Of a stretch of 64,000 nt of DNA, positions 50,472 through 59,208 are shown piece by piece. The position numbers and the translations under genes were made by a program. The notes under the pieces are model-generated. The model searched no databases and was not told the origin of the DNA. It saw only the letters and a list, made by a program, of their open reading frames with translations. The stretch covers positions 20,305-84,304 of the forward strand of contig NZ_LOQG01000039.1 of the NCBI RefSeq assembly GCF_001517835.1, written 5' to 3'. This DNA is from Caviibacter abscessus (GTDB lineage: Bacteria > Fusobacteriota > Fusobacteriia > Fusobacteriales > Leptotrichiaceae). Every line of letters starts with the position of its first letter. The first letter of the stretch is position 1.

Positions 50472-51035
50472 TTACTCTTTATATTTTAATGCATCTACAT
50501 TTTTAGAATAATAATATAACGACCTGTTAGCCAAATGGTTTGACAATTCATGAACAGTTTTAAATCTTTCTTCCATTCCAGAATGCACACTATCTATACC
50601 GCAGCCACATATACTATCATGTAGATGATTACTTAAAAGTATCTTCCAAGCATAATTTAATTTGGCATATGGGTAGTTATCTTTATCATATATTGAAGTA
50701 AGAAGTGGCTCAACTAATTCCTCCAGTAAATATTCAGCTTTTTTATTTTGCTGTTTTAAATATACTCTATTTGAAGAAGTCCCAGTTAAAGTGTACCAAC
50801 CATCTGTTTTTTGACTCCTTAATTCTCCTTTTATTTTATCTAACTTTATTTTACTTTTTTCAATTTCTTCTATCAATAAATCTGAATAATCTTTTAAATT
50901 TGAATGTCTAAATTCATAATCAGGGTATAATTTGTTTGCCAAATCTATAGCTTCTAGTATATCTTTTATATTGTCAATTAAATCAATTAAATACATTTGG
51001 TGTTCTACAAGTGGTAAATACCACTCTCTATCTAA
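50472..51035 (-). pseudogene. GH38 alpha-mannosidase / mannosylglycerate hydrolase fragment
   Basis: About 188 codons of one frame: DREWYLPLVEHQMYLIDLID, DGWYTLTGTSSNRVYLKQQN, LNYAWKILLSNHLHDSICGCGID, SVHSGMEERF. The HLHDSICGC segment carries the conserved active-site His-Asp region of family 38 mannosidases (often HPHDSICGC). The N-terminal nucleophile domain and the whole C-terminal half are absent, so it corresponds to perhaps a fifth of the usual ~900-residue enzyme. It is bounded on both sides by unrelated fragments. Confidence 0.7.
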
Positions 51036-51036
51036 A

Positions 51037-51405
51037 TTTGAAGGCGTTTGTCCATACCATAAAGATTGTTTTGAAGGTCTTGCAAGTGGTCCAGGAATTG
51101 AAAAAATAACAGGAAAAAAAGCTTATTTACTTGAAAAAGATGATCCCATATGGGAAAGTGTTGCAAATGATATTACAGAAGCTTTAACTTCATATATTTT
51201 AATACTTTCACCACAAAAAATAATATTAGGTGGTGGTGTTATGAAACAAAAGCAATTGTTTCCTATAATTAGAAAAAAAGTATTGGAAAAATTAAATAAT
51301 TATGTTTATAAAAAAGAAATTATAAAAGATATAGATAATTATATTGTTTATCCTAAATTAGGCGATTATGCTGGATTTTACGGTTCGATAGCATTAGGAG
51401 TATAA
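51037..51405 (+). pseudogene. ROK-family fructokinase, C-terminal fragment
   Basis: The plus strand reads FEGVCPYHKDCFEGLASGPG (zinc-binding Cys-His cluster of ROK kinases), ITGKKAYLLEKDD, ILSPQKIILGGGVMKQKQLF and GDYAGFYGSIALG at the end. This is the C-terminal half of a ScrK/Mak-type fructokinase. Its N-terminal half with the ATP phosphate loop and catalytic Asp is replaced by reverse-oriented GH38 sequence at a junction near 51036. A frame from 50932 crosses the junction but would make a chimera without function. Confidence 0.75.
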
Positions 51406-51407
51406 AA

Positions 51408-51434
51408 AAATAGTTGGCAATAAACCAACTATTT
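51408..51434. terminator. Bidirectional terminator between ROK fragment and GH18 gene
   Basis: AAATAGTTGG, loop of 7, CCAACTATTT, flanked by A run on the left and T run on the right. Serves both the plus-strand fragment and the minus-strand GH18 gene. Confidence 0.8.
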
Positions 51435-51437
51435 TAT

Positions 51438-53660
51438 TTAAAATAACTTATTAAATTCTAATCCGGCACTAAATGAACTATTATTAATTGTTCTTGAATA
51501 TCCTCCATTTAAACTTATAACCGTTGTAGGATTTATATTATATTCAAGTTTTGCATCTATACTTCCACCAAAATCATAAGTATATTTATTTTCAATTTTC
51601 TTTGACAATGAAAACGTATTATATACACCTAATCTTGTATTAATATTAAAATTATTTATTTTATAACCAAAATCTACACCAAGCTTAACTTTATGATTAT
51701 ATAAAAACTTAAATTCTGTACTATTTTTATTTATTGTTGAACGATATGATCCTGCTTCCATATTCAAATCAACTGTTGGTTTTATTGTAAATTCGTTATT
51801 TTTATACAAATCAAATTTAAAACTGTTATCTACACGAACTGCCAAAAAGTGTGTATCAACTTTCTCTCTGTTTAATACATATAAAAAGCCTACGCTTGGA
51901 ACGTATGTACCCACTTTTGTATCAACGCTATAATATATTCCAGCTAGAAAATTCAAATCTTTAAATGTCGTTGCCACATTTCCCATTACTCCCATATTTC
52001 CGTTTATTAATCCACTAGCATTTATGTTATGATAATATCCGTATTTTTGTTTAGAAAATGTATAAGCAAAATTAAATCTATCATCAAGAGTATTATTATT
52101 AGTTAATTCTATTGATGAAAATACACCTCGTTTTAATTTTTCTTCTTCTGCAAATACCCCAACTTTAGCTACTCTTAGTTGCCCAAGTTTATATATTATA
52201 TTCTTAGCAACCGGTCTTTTATCACCAATTGCATGTACCAATTCACGGTAACTTTTGTCTATTTCATATTCTTTTCTTTCATCATCTTTTATTTCATCTA
52301 ATACTTTTTTTGATTCTTCAATTTCTTTTATTTGCATTAATTTTGATTCTAACATTGGATCATAATCAGGATTTAATTCTTTTATTTTCTCTTCACCAAT
52401 CTCTGTTAATCCTAATATTTCTTTATTTACATCAAATAAAGTATTTGCACTTTCAATTTTTTTCTTAGCTTCCTCCGCTTTCTTCTTAAATGTATTATTT
52501 TCTTTAAGTTGTAACAACATTTCTTTATTACCATCAACTTCTTTTGACTTTTCTTTTTCTTCTAACTCTTTTAAGTATTTTATTCTATCTAAATTATGAC
52601 TTACTGCTTTTTTAGCGTTTTCTACTGTTGTACCATGAAGAGTTTGAATTAAAGTTTTAGTCCATAAAAAATTTGTTTTTATAATTTTTTTATCATCAGG
52701 TGAATTATGTGTCATACCATCTCTATCTAAAGCATATACAAACATTCCACCATATTTATTGTCCTTAGCAAATAAATTTAACATAGATTTACTAAAATCG
52801 TTAATATGATAATTAATAAATTTACTTTGTCCTTCTTTTGATAACTCCTCAGCATATGTTAATCCTGGAATAAATTTTTCTTTATCAACATTTAAATCTT
52901 TATATACTCTCTCATTATTTTTTTCCAGATTAGTGTATCTTGGATTACTTGCATTTCCTTTTCCATAATTTTGATAAAAAAAGTAATTAAAATGATCTTT
53001 AACATTTCCTATGGCTTTTTCACTAGCTTTTCCTGAATTTGTATCATATAGTAACAAAGTTTCTTTATTACTTGATTTAGGACCTAAATATTTTCCTAAA
53101 GCTTTTATCATTTTTTCACCAATATTTATTTTTCTTGTAGTTAAATAATTAGAATCTTCACTTTCTTTTTTAGTATCTTCATATCTTAGTTCCATATCTA
53201 TGTCTATACCATCTAAACCATATTTTAATACTGTTTGTTCATACAATTCTTTAGCCCAAGCATCTATTTCAGTATCTGTTGGTTCACTATTATTATTTTG
53301 TCCATTATTAATTTTTATAGGAACTTCTATTAATCTTTTATAATTTATACCATATACTAATTTTACTCCTCTTTTTCTAAGTTTTGGACCATAAACATCT
53401 TTTAATTGCTTAAAATACTCTTGATATTTGTTAGAATCATTATTTACTGCATATTTATCATATCCAAAAACATTAACTATATTTACTCCCTCAGGAATAT
53501 CAAGCATTGTTAATTCATTTTTACCAGTTAAATTATTATTATCTTGTTCAAATGTTTTATCTCTCCAAATTCTATAATAGCCCATAAAAATTTTTTCTTG
53601 TGCTAATGCTATAGAACTAATGGTGGAAAGTAATGCTATTACAAAGAATTTTTTAATCAT
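51438..53660 (-). CDS. Secreted GH18 endo-beta-N-acetylglucosaminidase-like enzyme fused to an outer-membrane barrel
   Basis: 740 residues. Sec signal peptide (KKFFVIALLSTISSIALA, cut before QEK). Residues about 22-345 form a GH18 barrel with catalytic DGIDIDME (Glu near 157), plus FFYQNYGKGN and FVYALDRDG, patterns of endo-beta-N-acetylglucosaminidases such as EndoS/EndoF rather than plain chitinases. About 345-480 is a charged helical linker. The last 260 residues alternate polar and hydrophobic (NFAYTFSKQKYGYY, FLAGIYYSVDTKVG, VSLNGGYSRTINN) and end in Phe, as expected for an outer-membrane beta-barrel. The enzyme would sit on the cell surface and trim host N-glycans; substrate is inference. 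Intact, own promoter region, next to GH38 and ROK relics. Confidence 0.75.
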   Translation of the reverse strand: MIKKFFVIALLSTISSIALAQEKIFMGYYRIWRDKTFEQDNNNLTGKNELTMLDIPEGVNIVNVFGYDKYAVNNDSNKYQEYFKQLKDVYGPKLRKRGVKLVYGINYKRLIEVPIKINNGQNNNSEPTDTEIDAWAKELYEQTVLKYGLDGIDIDMELRYEDTKKESEDSNYLTTRKINIGEKMIKALGKYLGPKSSNKETLLLYDTNSGKASEKAIGNVKDHFNYFFYQNYGKGNASNPRYTNLEKNNERVYKDLNVDKEKFIPGLTYAEELSKEGQSKFINYHINDFSKSMLNLFAKDNKYGGMFVYALDRDGMTHNSPDDKKIIKTNFLWTKTLIQTLHGTTVENAKKAVSHNLDRIKYLKELEEKEKSKEVDGNKEMLLQLKENNTFKKKAEEAKKKIESANTLFDVNKEILGLTEIGEEKIKELNPDYDPMLESKLMQIKEIEESKKVLDEIKDDERKEYEIDKSYRELVHAIGDKRPVAKNIIYKLGQLRVAKVGVFAEEEKLKRGVFSSIELTNNNTLDDRFNFAYTFSKQKYGYYHNINASGLINGNMGVMGNVATTFKDLNFLAGIYYSVDTKVGTYVPSVGFLYVLNREKVDTHFLAVRVDNSFKFDLYKNNEFTIKPTVDLNMEAGSYRSTINKNSTEFKFLYNHKVKLGVDFGYKINNFNINTRLGVYNTFSLSKKIENKYTYDFGGSIDAKLEYNINPTTVISLNGGYSRTINNSSFSAGLEFNKLF

Positions 53661-53681
53661 TTACATTCTCCTTTTCAGTTT

Positions 53682-53697
53682 AGTGAACATTATCACA
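53682..53697. promoter_or_regulatory. CRP-like palindrome upstream of the GH18 gene
   Basis: Minus strand TGTGATAATGTTCACT: TGTGA, six bases, TCACT, one base from the E. coli CRP consensus. It lies 22-37 bases before the start codon and overlaps a possible -10 (TAATGT). This is a site by similarity only; no CRP gene is in the window. Confidence 0.4.
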
Positions 53698-53764
53698 AAA
53701 TTAAAAAAAAGTAAATATAATAAAGTAAAAATTACAAAAAAAGAAAGAATTAAAAAAATTCTCT

Positions 53765-54364
53765 CTATTTATTAATAATTTCAATTAATTTGTCCAGACT
53801 TTGTGCTCCTGAATCTACAAATTCTCCATTAACATATATAGTTGGAGACACTGTTATTCCTTTATTTCTTGCTTCTTCAATATAGCAAGCACCATCTATC
53901 ATATTTGAAATGACATTTTCATTATTCAATGCTATTAAATTTAATCCTTGTACTACTTCAGGACAAAATGAGCATGATAAAGTTACAAATACTTCAACAT
54001 ACTTTTTACTTTTTATATTATCTACTTTTTCTTTTTGTTCAGAATTTAATTTTGTTCCTAAACCAAAAAGTGATAGTATTGCTAATATAAAGCTATTAAA
54101 TTCATGTCCTGACGGTATTCCTGAAAATACCATTCTTGTAGGTTTTGAATCTTTATATATTTCAAAAGAGTTTACTCTATAACTAATACTATTATTTAAT
54201 ACTAATTCTAGATTTTCTGAAAGCTTAACAATTTCTTCTAAAAAAAGTTTTAATTCATCAGCTTTTGAGCTATCATCAAGTTTTGCAACTAGTTGTACTT
54301 TAGAATCTATATATTTAAAATATTGACTTAACTGCTCTTTGATATTTTCATCTAAAAATGCCAT
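53765..54364 (-). CDS. Stand-alone AhpF N-terminal-type tandem thioredoxin-fold protein
   Basis: 199 residues that match only the N-terminal domain of AhpF: FLDENIKEQLSQYFK, FSGIPSGHEFNSFILAIL, then the active redox pair in LSCSFCPEVVQGLN, IDGACYIEEARNKGI, and the cis-Pro region VSPTIYVNGEF. The flavin and NADH domains of AhpF are missing; the stop is natural and no flavoprotein gene follows. By analogy it passes electrons to AhpC, whose stop it overlaps by one base (TAATG). Its own reductant, perhaps thioredoxin reductase, must be coded elsewhere. Confidence 0.85.
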   Translation of the reverse strand: MAFLDENIKEQLSQYFKYIDSKVQLVAKLDDSSKADELKLFLEEIVKLSENLELVLNNSISYRVNSFEIYKDSKPTRMVFSGIPSGHEFNSFILAILSLFGLGTKLNSEQKEKVDNIKSKKYVEVFVTLSCSFCPEVVQGLNLIALNNENVISNMIDGACYIEEARNKGITVSPTIYVNGEFVDSGAQSLDKLIEIINK

Positions 54365-54930
54365 TATAGCTTACCTACCAAATCTAGTCCTGGTTTTAAA
54401 GTTTCTTGTCCTTCTTTCCATTTTGCAGGACATACAAATCCTGGATGTTCATATACGTATTTAGCTGCTTTTGCTTTTCTTAAAATTTCTGATGCTTCTC
54501 TTCCAACACCATCTGCTGTTATTTCACAAGCAACAATTACTCCTTCTGGATTAAGTATAAATGCTCCTCTATTAGCTAATCCTGTTTCTTCTTGATATAC
54601 ATCAAAAATTTTTGATACAGCTCCTGTTGGATCTCCTATCATACAATATTTTATTTTTCCTATTCTTTCTGAAGTATCATGCCAAGCCTTATGACAGAAA
54701 TGAGTATCAGTACTTACAGAATAAACTTTAAATCCTAATTCTAAAAATTGATTATAATTATCTTGTAAATCTTCTAATTCTGTTGGACAAACAAAAGTAA
54801 AATCTGCTGGATAAAAGAAAAATAATGACCAATTTCCTTTAACATCTTTATCAAAATTTACTGTTATCATTTGTTCGTCATGATAAGCGTTCACTGTGAA
54901 ATCTTCAATTTTTTTACCAATTATTGCCAT
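54364..54930 (-). CDS. ahpC: Alkyl hydroperoxide reductase peroxiredoxin
   Basis: 188 residues. Peroxidatic Cys in FYPADFTFVCPTELEDL, resolving Cys in HPGFVCPAKWKEG, and the GDPTGAVSKIFDVY helix. Typical 2-Cys AhpC. It removes hydroperoxides and is reduced by the following AhpF-like domain. Strong AGGAGG ribosome site 24 bases after ppc. Confidence 0.96.
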   Translation of the reverse strand: MAIIGKKIEDFTVNAYHDEQMITVNFDKDVKGNWSLFFFYPADFTFVCPTELEDLQDNYNQFLELGFKVYSVSTDTHFCHKAWHDTSERIGKIKYCMIGDPTGAVSKIFDVYQEETGLANRGAFILNPEGVIVACEITADGVGREASEILRKAKAAKYVYEHPGFVCPAKWKEGQETLKPGLDLVGKL

Positions 54931-54953
54931 AAATTATACCTCCTAAATTTTTG

Positions 54954-57581
54954 TTATCCTGAATTTCTAAGTCCTGTTGCCACTCCGTTTATACAAGTAT
55001 GTATTGCTTTTATTAATTTATCATTGTTGTTTCCATTTCTAACTCTTGTTATAAGGTCAACTTGTAAATAATTTAGTGCATTAAAATAAGGCATTCTATT
55101 TGATAAACTTTCAAAAAGTTCCTTATTATCTTCAAGCAACATAGTTTTATTTGAAATTTTTAAAATAATTTCTTTTGTAAGTTCAAATTCTTTTTTTATT
55201 ATTTCAAAAATCATAGTGGCACTATTTTTATCACTTGCTAATTCAACATATTTACCGGCAATATTCATATCTGCCTTTGATAACACCATATCTACATTAG
55301 AAATTAAATCTCTAAAAAATGCCCAATTTTGATACATTTCTCTTAGATTTTCTAAACCATTTTTATTGTTTTTTATGTATTCATTAAATGCTGTTCCCAG
55401 TCCATACCATCCAACAAGCATTATTCTACTTTGTGACCAAGAAAATACCCAAGGTATTGCTCTTAAACTATCAATATTTTTAGAATTTTTTCTTGAACTT
55501 GGTCTTGAACCTAAATTAAGTTTTGAAATTTCTGAAATAGGCGTTATTTCATAGAAGAAATCTTCAAATTCAGATGTTTCATATACTAAGTTTCTATATT
55601 TTTTATAACTTATATCCGATATATGTTTAATTATTTTTTGAAATTCTAAATTATTATATCCTGTTAAGTCGACTGATTCAAGAGTAGCTGCAACTAAAGC
55701 CTCTAGATTATATAACCCATTTTCATAATTACCATATTTTGCACCTATTATTTCACCTTGTTCTGTAAGTCTTATTCTACCAGTCATACTTTCATGAGGT
55801 TGTGATAAAATAGCATCATAGCTTGGTCCTCCTCCACGCCCTACAGTTCCACCACGACCGTGAAAAAAACTCATATTTATCCCATATTCTTTAGCTAGTT
55901 TAATTAATTTTTGTTGTGATAAATATAGAGAAAAACTTGATGTTAAATATCCTCCGTCTTTATTACTATCTGAATACCCAAGCATTATTTCTTGATTACC
56001 ATTTATATATTTTTTAACAATATCAATATTAAACCATTTTTCCATTATCTTAATAGAATTTTCCAAATCTTCTATTGTTTCAAAAAGTGGAACTATATTT
56101 ATGTCAAGTCTATCTTTATTACATATATTTGCTTCTTTCATAATAAGTGCTACTTCAAGCATATCAGAAACACTCGTACAATGAGAAATGATATTTTGTC
56201 TTATAACATCTTCTCCAAATATATCCATTAATTTTTTTGCCATAAAATATATTTTTAATTCATTATCAAGTAATTCCGATTTTTCTATTAAATTTGATGA
56301 TAATGGTCTTGGATCATCTCTTAATTGTTTTAATAAAAGTTCACATTTTTCATTTTCAGTAAGTTCTATATAATTATTATGAATATTTGCTGATTTTAGC
56401 ATTTCTGATATACATTTTTCATGAATACTTGAATCTTGTCTTAAATCTATACTTGCAAGGTAAAATCCAAAAACTTTTGATGCTTCAATTAAATTATCTA
56501 ATATCCCATAACTTAAATTAGCAGAACTATGATTTTCTAATGAATGTTTTATAACTATTAAATCATTTGTAAACTCTTGTTTTGTCTTATATGGTATTTC
56601 CTTTGTATTATTTGGCATTGTAGTTGTATCAAGTTCAAGTTCATATGCTTTTGCAATTATTTTATCAAGTATATATCTAATCGCTTTTCTATATGGTTCT
56701 TTTTGTCTATGATGTGATGTATCATTAGATTTATTTGCCATTTCTAAAAGTTTGTGACTTGCAGTTATAAGTTCACCTGACATAGAAAATTCTCTATAAA
56801 GTTCTTGTAATTTTGTAATATAATGTTCAAAAATAGTAGTTGATGCTGCCTTTACTGCAACTTCAAGTGTTTCACAAGTTACATAAGGGTTTCCATCTCT
56901 ATCTCCACCTATCCAAGTCCCAAGACTTATTGGTATTAAATCTTCATTAATACACAGATCTTTTGCTTTTTTCCTATATTTAATAATAAGCTCCGGTATT
57001 GCTTCTAAAAATGTTGATTTATAATATCCAATTATATTACTTATTTCATTTGTAACACGTAATTGTGTAGTTCTTAACGTATCTGTTTGCTTAAGTATAG
57101 AAATTGCTCTTTCTATTTTGTTAAACCATTCATCTTTGTTTATTCTGTTTGATTTAACCTTTTCATAATCGTTTATTAAATCATATATTGTTTTTGTAAG
57201 ATCTAATACACTTTTTCTTTGAACTTGTGTAGGGTGTGCTGTAAGTACAGGTATAACTTTTACTTTTTCAACAACATCTTTATTTTTTATTTTTGAAAAT
57301 GAATTTTCCAAACTACCTTTCCAAGCTTCATTAAGATTTCTTTTCATCATTATTTTTCTTGAAGTCATTACATCTTCCGCTATGTTTATCAACAAAGGGA
57401 AAAATGATAGAATCCTTGCTACTTCATACGCCTTATCATCTTCAATTTTTTTTATAATCTCAGACAATTTATCATATTCTTTATTTAATACACTTTCTTT
57501 TATTTTTATAATAATTTCATAAATATCTTTATCAAGTGAACTTAAAAGTGTATTTTCCAAAATTTCTATTTCTTCATTCAT
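54954..57581 (-). CDS. ppc: Phosphoenolpyruvate carboxylase
   Basis: 875 residues. Catalytic His in VLTAHPTQ, GGDRDGNPYVT, GYSDSNKDGGYLTS, FHGRGGTVGRGGGPSYDAIL, and the C-terminal ATGLRNSG (usually RNTG). It makes oxaloacetate from PEP and bicarbonate, an anaplerotic step. In this organism it also consumes PEP that the PTS needs. It follows the helicase gene by 19 bases, and ahpC follows at 23 bases. Confidence 0.96.
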   Translation of the reverse strand: MNEEIEILENTLLSSLDKDIYEIIIKIKESVLNKEYDKLSEIIKKIEDDKAYEVARILSFFPLLINIAEDVMTSRKIMMKRNLNEAWKGSLENSFSKIKNKDVVEKVKVIPVLTAHPTQVQRKSVLDLTKTIYDLINDYEKVKSNRINKDEWFNKIERAISILKQTDTLRTTQLRVTNEISNIIGYYKSTFLEAIPELIIKYRKKAKDLCINEDLIPISLGTWIGGDRDGNPYVTCETLEVAVKAASTTIFEHYITKLQELYREFSMSGELITASHKLLEMANKSNDTSHHRQKEPYRKAIRYILDKIIAKAYELELDTTTMPNNTKEIPYKTKQEFTNDLIVIKHSLENHSSANLSYGILDNLIEASKVFGFYLASIDLRQDSSIHEKCISEMLKSANIHNNYIELTENEKCELLLKQLRDDPRPLSSNLIEKSELLDNELKIYFMAKKLMDIFGEDVIRQNIISHCTSVSDMLEVALIMKEANICNKDRLDINIVPLFETIEDLENSIKIMEKWFNIDIVKKYINGNQEIMLGYSDSNKDGGYLTSSFSLYLSQQKLIKLAKEYGINMSFFHGRGGTVGRGGGPSYDAILSQPHESMTGRIRLTEQGEIIGAKYGNYENGLYNLEALVAATLESVDLTGYNNLEFQKIIKHISDISYKKYRNLVYETSEFEDFFYEITPISEISKLNLGSRPSSRKNSKNIDSLRAIPWVFSWSQSRIMLVGWYGLGTAFNEYIKNNKNGLENLREMYQNWAFFRDLISNVDMVLSKADMNIAGKYVELASDKNSATMIFEIIKKEFELTKEIILKISNKTMLLEDNKELFESLSNRMPYFNALNYLQVDLITRVRNGNNNDKLIKAIHTCINGVATGLRNSG

Positions 57582-57600
57582 AATAATATTCCCTTATTTA

Positions 57601-59208
57601 CTACTTATCTTTTTTATTTTTTCTGCTTCTTTTACCGCCTGATGATTTTCCACCTGTTGATATTTCAACTATTGGTTTTTTAGCATCTTTTCTGTTTAAA
57701 GTTCTCATAATATCTTCTGCTTCTTTTAATGGAACTGTAATAAATGAAAATTTATCCATAATCTTAATGTCTTTAACTTTACGTCCAGGAACATTAGCTT
57801 TCTTATGTAATAAGTCAAGTAATTTACTTGGATTCATTTTATCTCTTGCACCAAGTGCTATGAATAATCTTGTCTTATCTTCAAGTTTAACACTTACATC
57901 TTTAATTTCGTTGTAATTTTCTTTTAAAAATTCATCGTCATACACATGTCTTAAAATTGCTGAAAGTATAACTTCAGCATTTCTATTTTTTAGTAATTTT
58001 CTTGCAAAATCAAGATATTGTGAATAGTCATTTTCAAGAATAATTTCATCTATACTTGATATTAAATATTCTTTTTTTGCTTCCAATATATCATCAATAT
58101 TAGGTATTTTTTCTTTTCTAATCTCAGATTTAGTTATTCTTTTTATTTGCATTAGTTTATTTGCTTCTTTAGGTGTTACAAATGTTATTGCAATTCCTTT
58201 TTTCCCTGCTCTACCTGTTCTACCTATTCTATGAACATATGCTTCAGATTCTTGAGGTATTGAATAATTTATTACATGTGTAAGATCTGAAACATCAATA
58301 CCCCTTGCAGCAACGTCTGTTGCAACTAATATATTAAGTATTTTTTGTTTGAATAAATCTAATGTTTTTTCTCTTAATCCTTGTGTAATATCACCATGTA
58401 TACATTCTGCATCATAACCTCTTGATTTAAGTTTTTTAGTAACTTCATCAACATCTTGTTTAGTTTTACAAAATACTATACCGTAAAAATCAGGCCTATA
58501 GTCTAAAACTCTACAAAGTGCTTCAAATTTATCATCAGGTCTAACTTCAAAATATATTTGTTCTGTTAAGTTTGTTGTAAGTTCTTTTTTCTCAACTTTA
58601 AGTGTTTTATGCTTTGGCATAAATTCTTTTGCTATTTGCAATACTTCTTTAGGCATAGTTGCTGAAAAGAAAAGCATTTTTTTATTTTCGTTTGTTTTAG
58701 ACAATATTTCTTTTATATCGTCAATAAATCCCATATTTAACATTTCATCAGCTTCATCTAGTATGAAGTAATCTAGGTTTGTTAAATTTAGTGCTTGCTT
58801 TTTCATCATATCCATTACACGCCCTGGTGTTCCTACAACTATATCCACACCTTTTTTTAAGTTTTTAAGTTGTGTTTCAATAGATGCTCCACCATATACT
58901 GCAAGTATTTTTATATCTTTTGATCCTTTTAAAGAGTATATTTCTTCTGAAACTTGAACTGCTAATTCTCTCGTAGGAGTTAAAATTATTGCCTTAACTT
59001 TTTTTTCTGGTTCTAATAATTCAAGTATAGGTAATGCAAATGCTGCTGTTTTACCTGTTCCTGTTTGTGCTTGTCCAATTAAATGTGTTCTTTCTTTTAA
59101 TAATTCCGGTATAACTAAAGCCTGTATTTCTGATGGCGTTTCAAACCCCTTTTCTTTTAAAGCTTTTAGTGTATCCTGACTTAAACCTAAGTCTTCAAAT
59201 TTTATCAT
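57601..59208 (-). CDS. DEAD-box RNA helicase with DbpA-type RNA-binding domain
   Basis: 535 residues. AQTGTGKT, PTRELAVQ, DEADEMLNMGF, SAT, HRIGRTGRAG. C-terminal DbpA RRM-like domain (RLFIALGARDKMNPSKLLDLL ... KIMDKFSFITVP) with a short basic tail. CshA/DeaD-type helicases remodel rRNA precursors and mRNA. The start overlaps the rbgA stop by 4 bases. Confidence 0.93.
   Translation of the reverse strand: MIKFEDLGLSQDTLKALKEKGFETPSEIQALVIPELLKERTHLIGQAQTGTGKTAAFALPILELLEPEKKVKAIILTPTRELAVQVSEEIYSLKGSKDIKILAVYGGASIETQLKNLKKGVDIVVGTPGRVMDMMKKQALNLTNLDYFILDEADEMLNMGFIDDIKEILSKTNENKKMLFFSATMPKEVLQIAKEFMPKHKTLKVEKKELTTNLTEQIYFEVRPDDKFEALCRVLDYRPDFYGIVFCKTKQDVDEVTKKLKSRGYDAECIHGDITQGLREKTLDLFKQKILNILVATDVAARGIDVSDLTHVINYSIPQESEAYVHRIGRTGRAGKKGIAITFVTPKEANKLMQIKRITKSEIRKEKIPNIDDILEAKKEYLISSIDEIILENDYSQYLDFARKLLKNRNAEVILSAILRHVYDDEFLKENYNEIKDVSVKLEDKTRLFIALGARDKMNPSKLLDLLHKKANVPGRKVKDIKIMDKFSFITVPLKEAEDIMRTLNRKDAKKPIVEISTGGKSSGGKRSRKNKKDK

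Noticed and set aside
50932..51405. 157-codon plus-strand frame that could be annotated as a complete kinase gene
   Set aside because: Its first 35 codons are the complement of GH38 sequence; only the C-terminal ROK half is real, so I treat it as a pseudogene fragment.
53700..53764. Terminator after the AhpF-domain gene
   Set aside because: Only a weak GAATT/ATTC pairing within an A-rich run; I could not support a stem.
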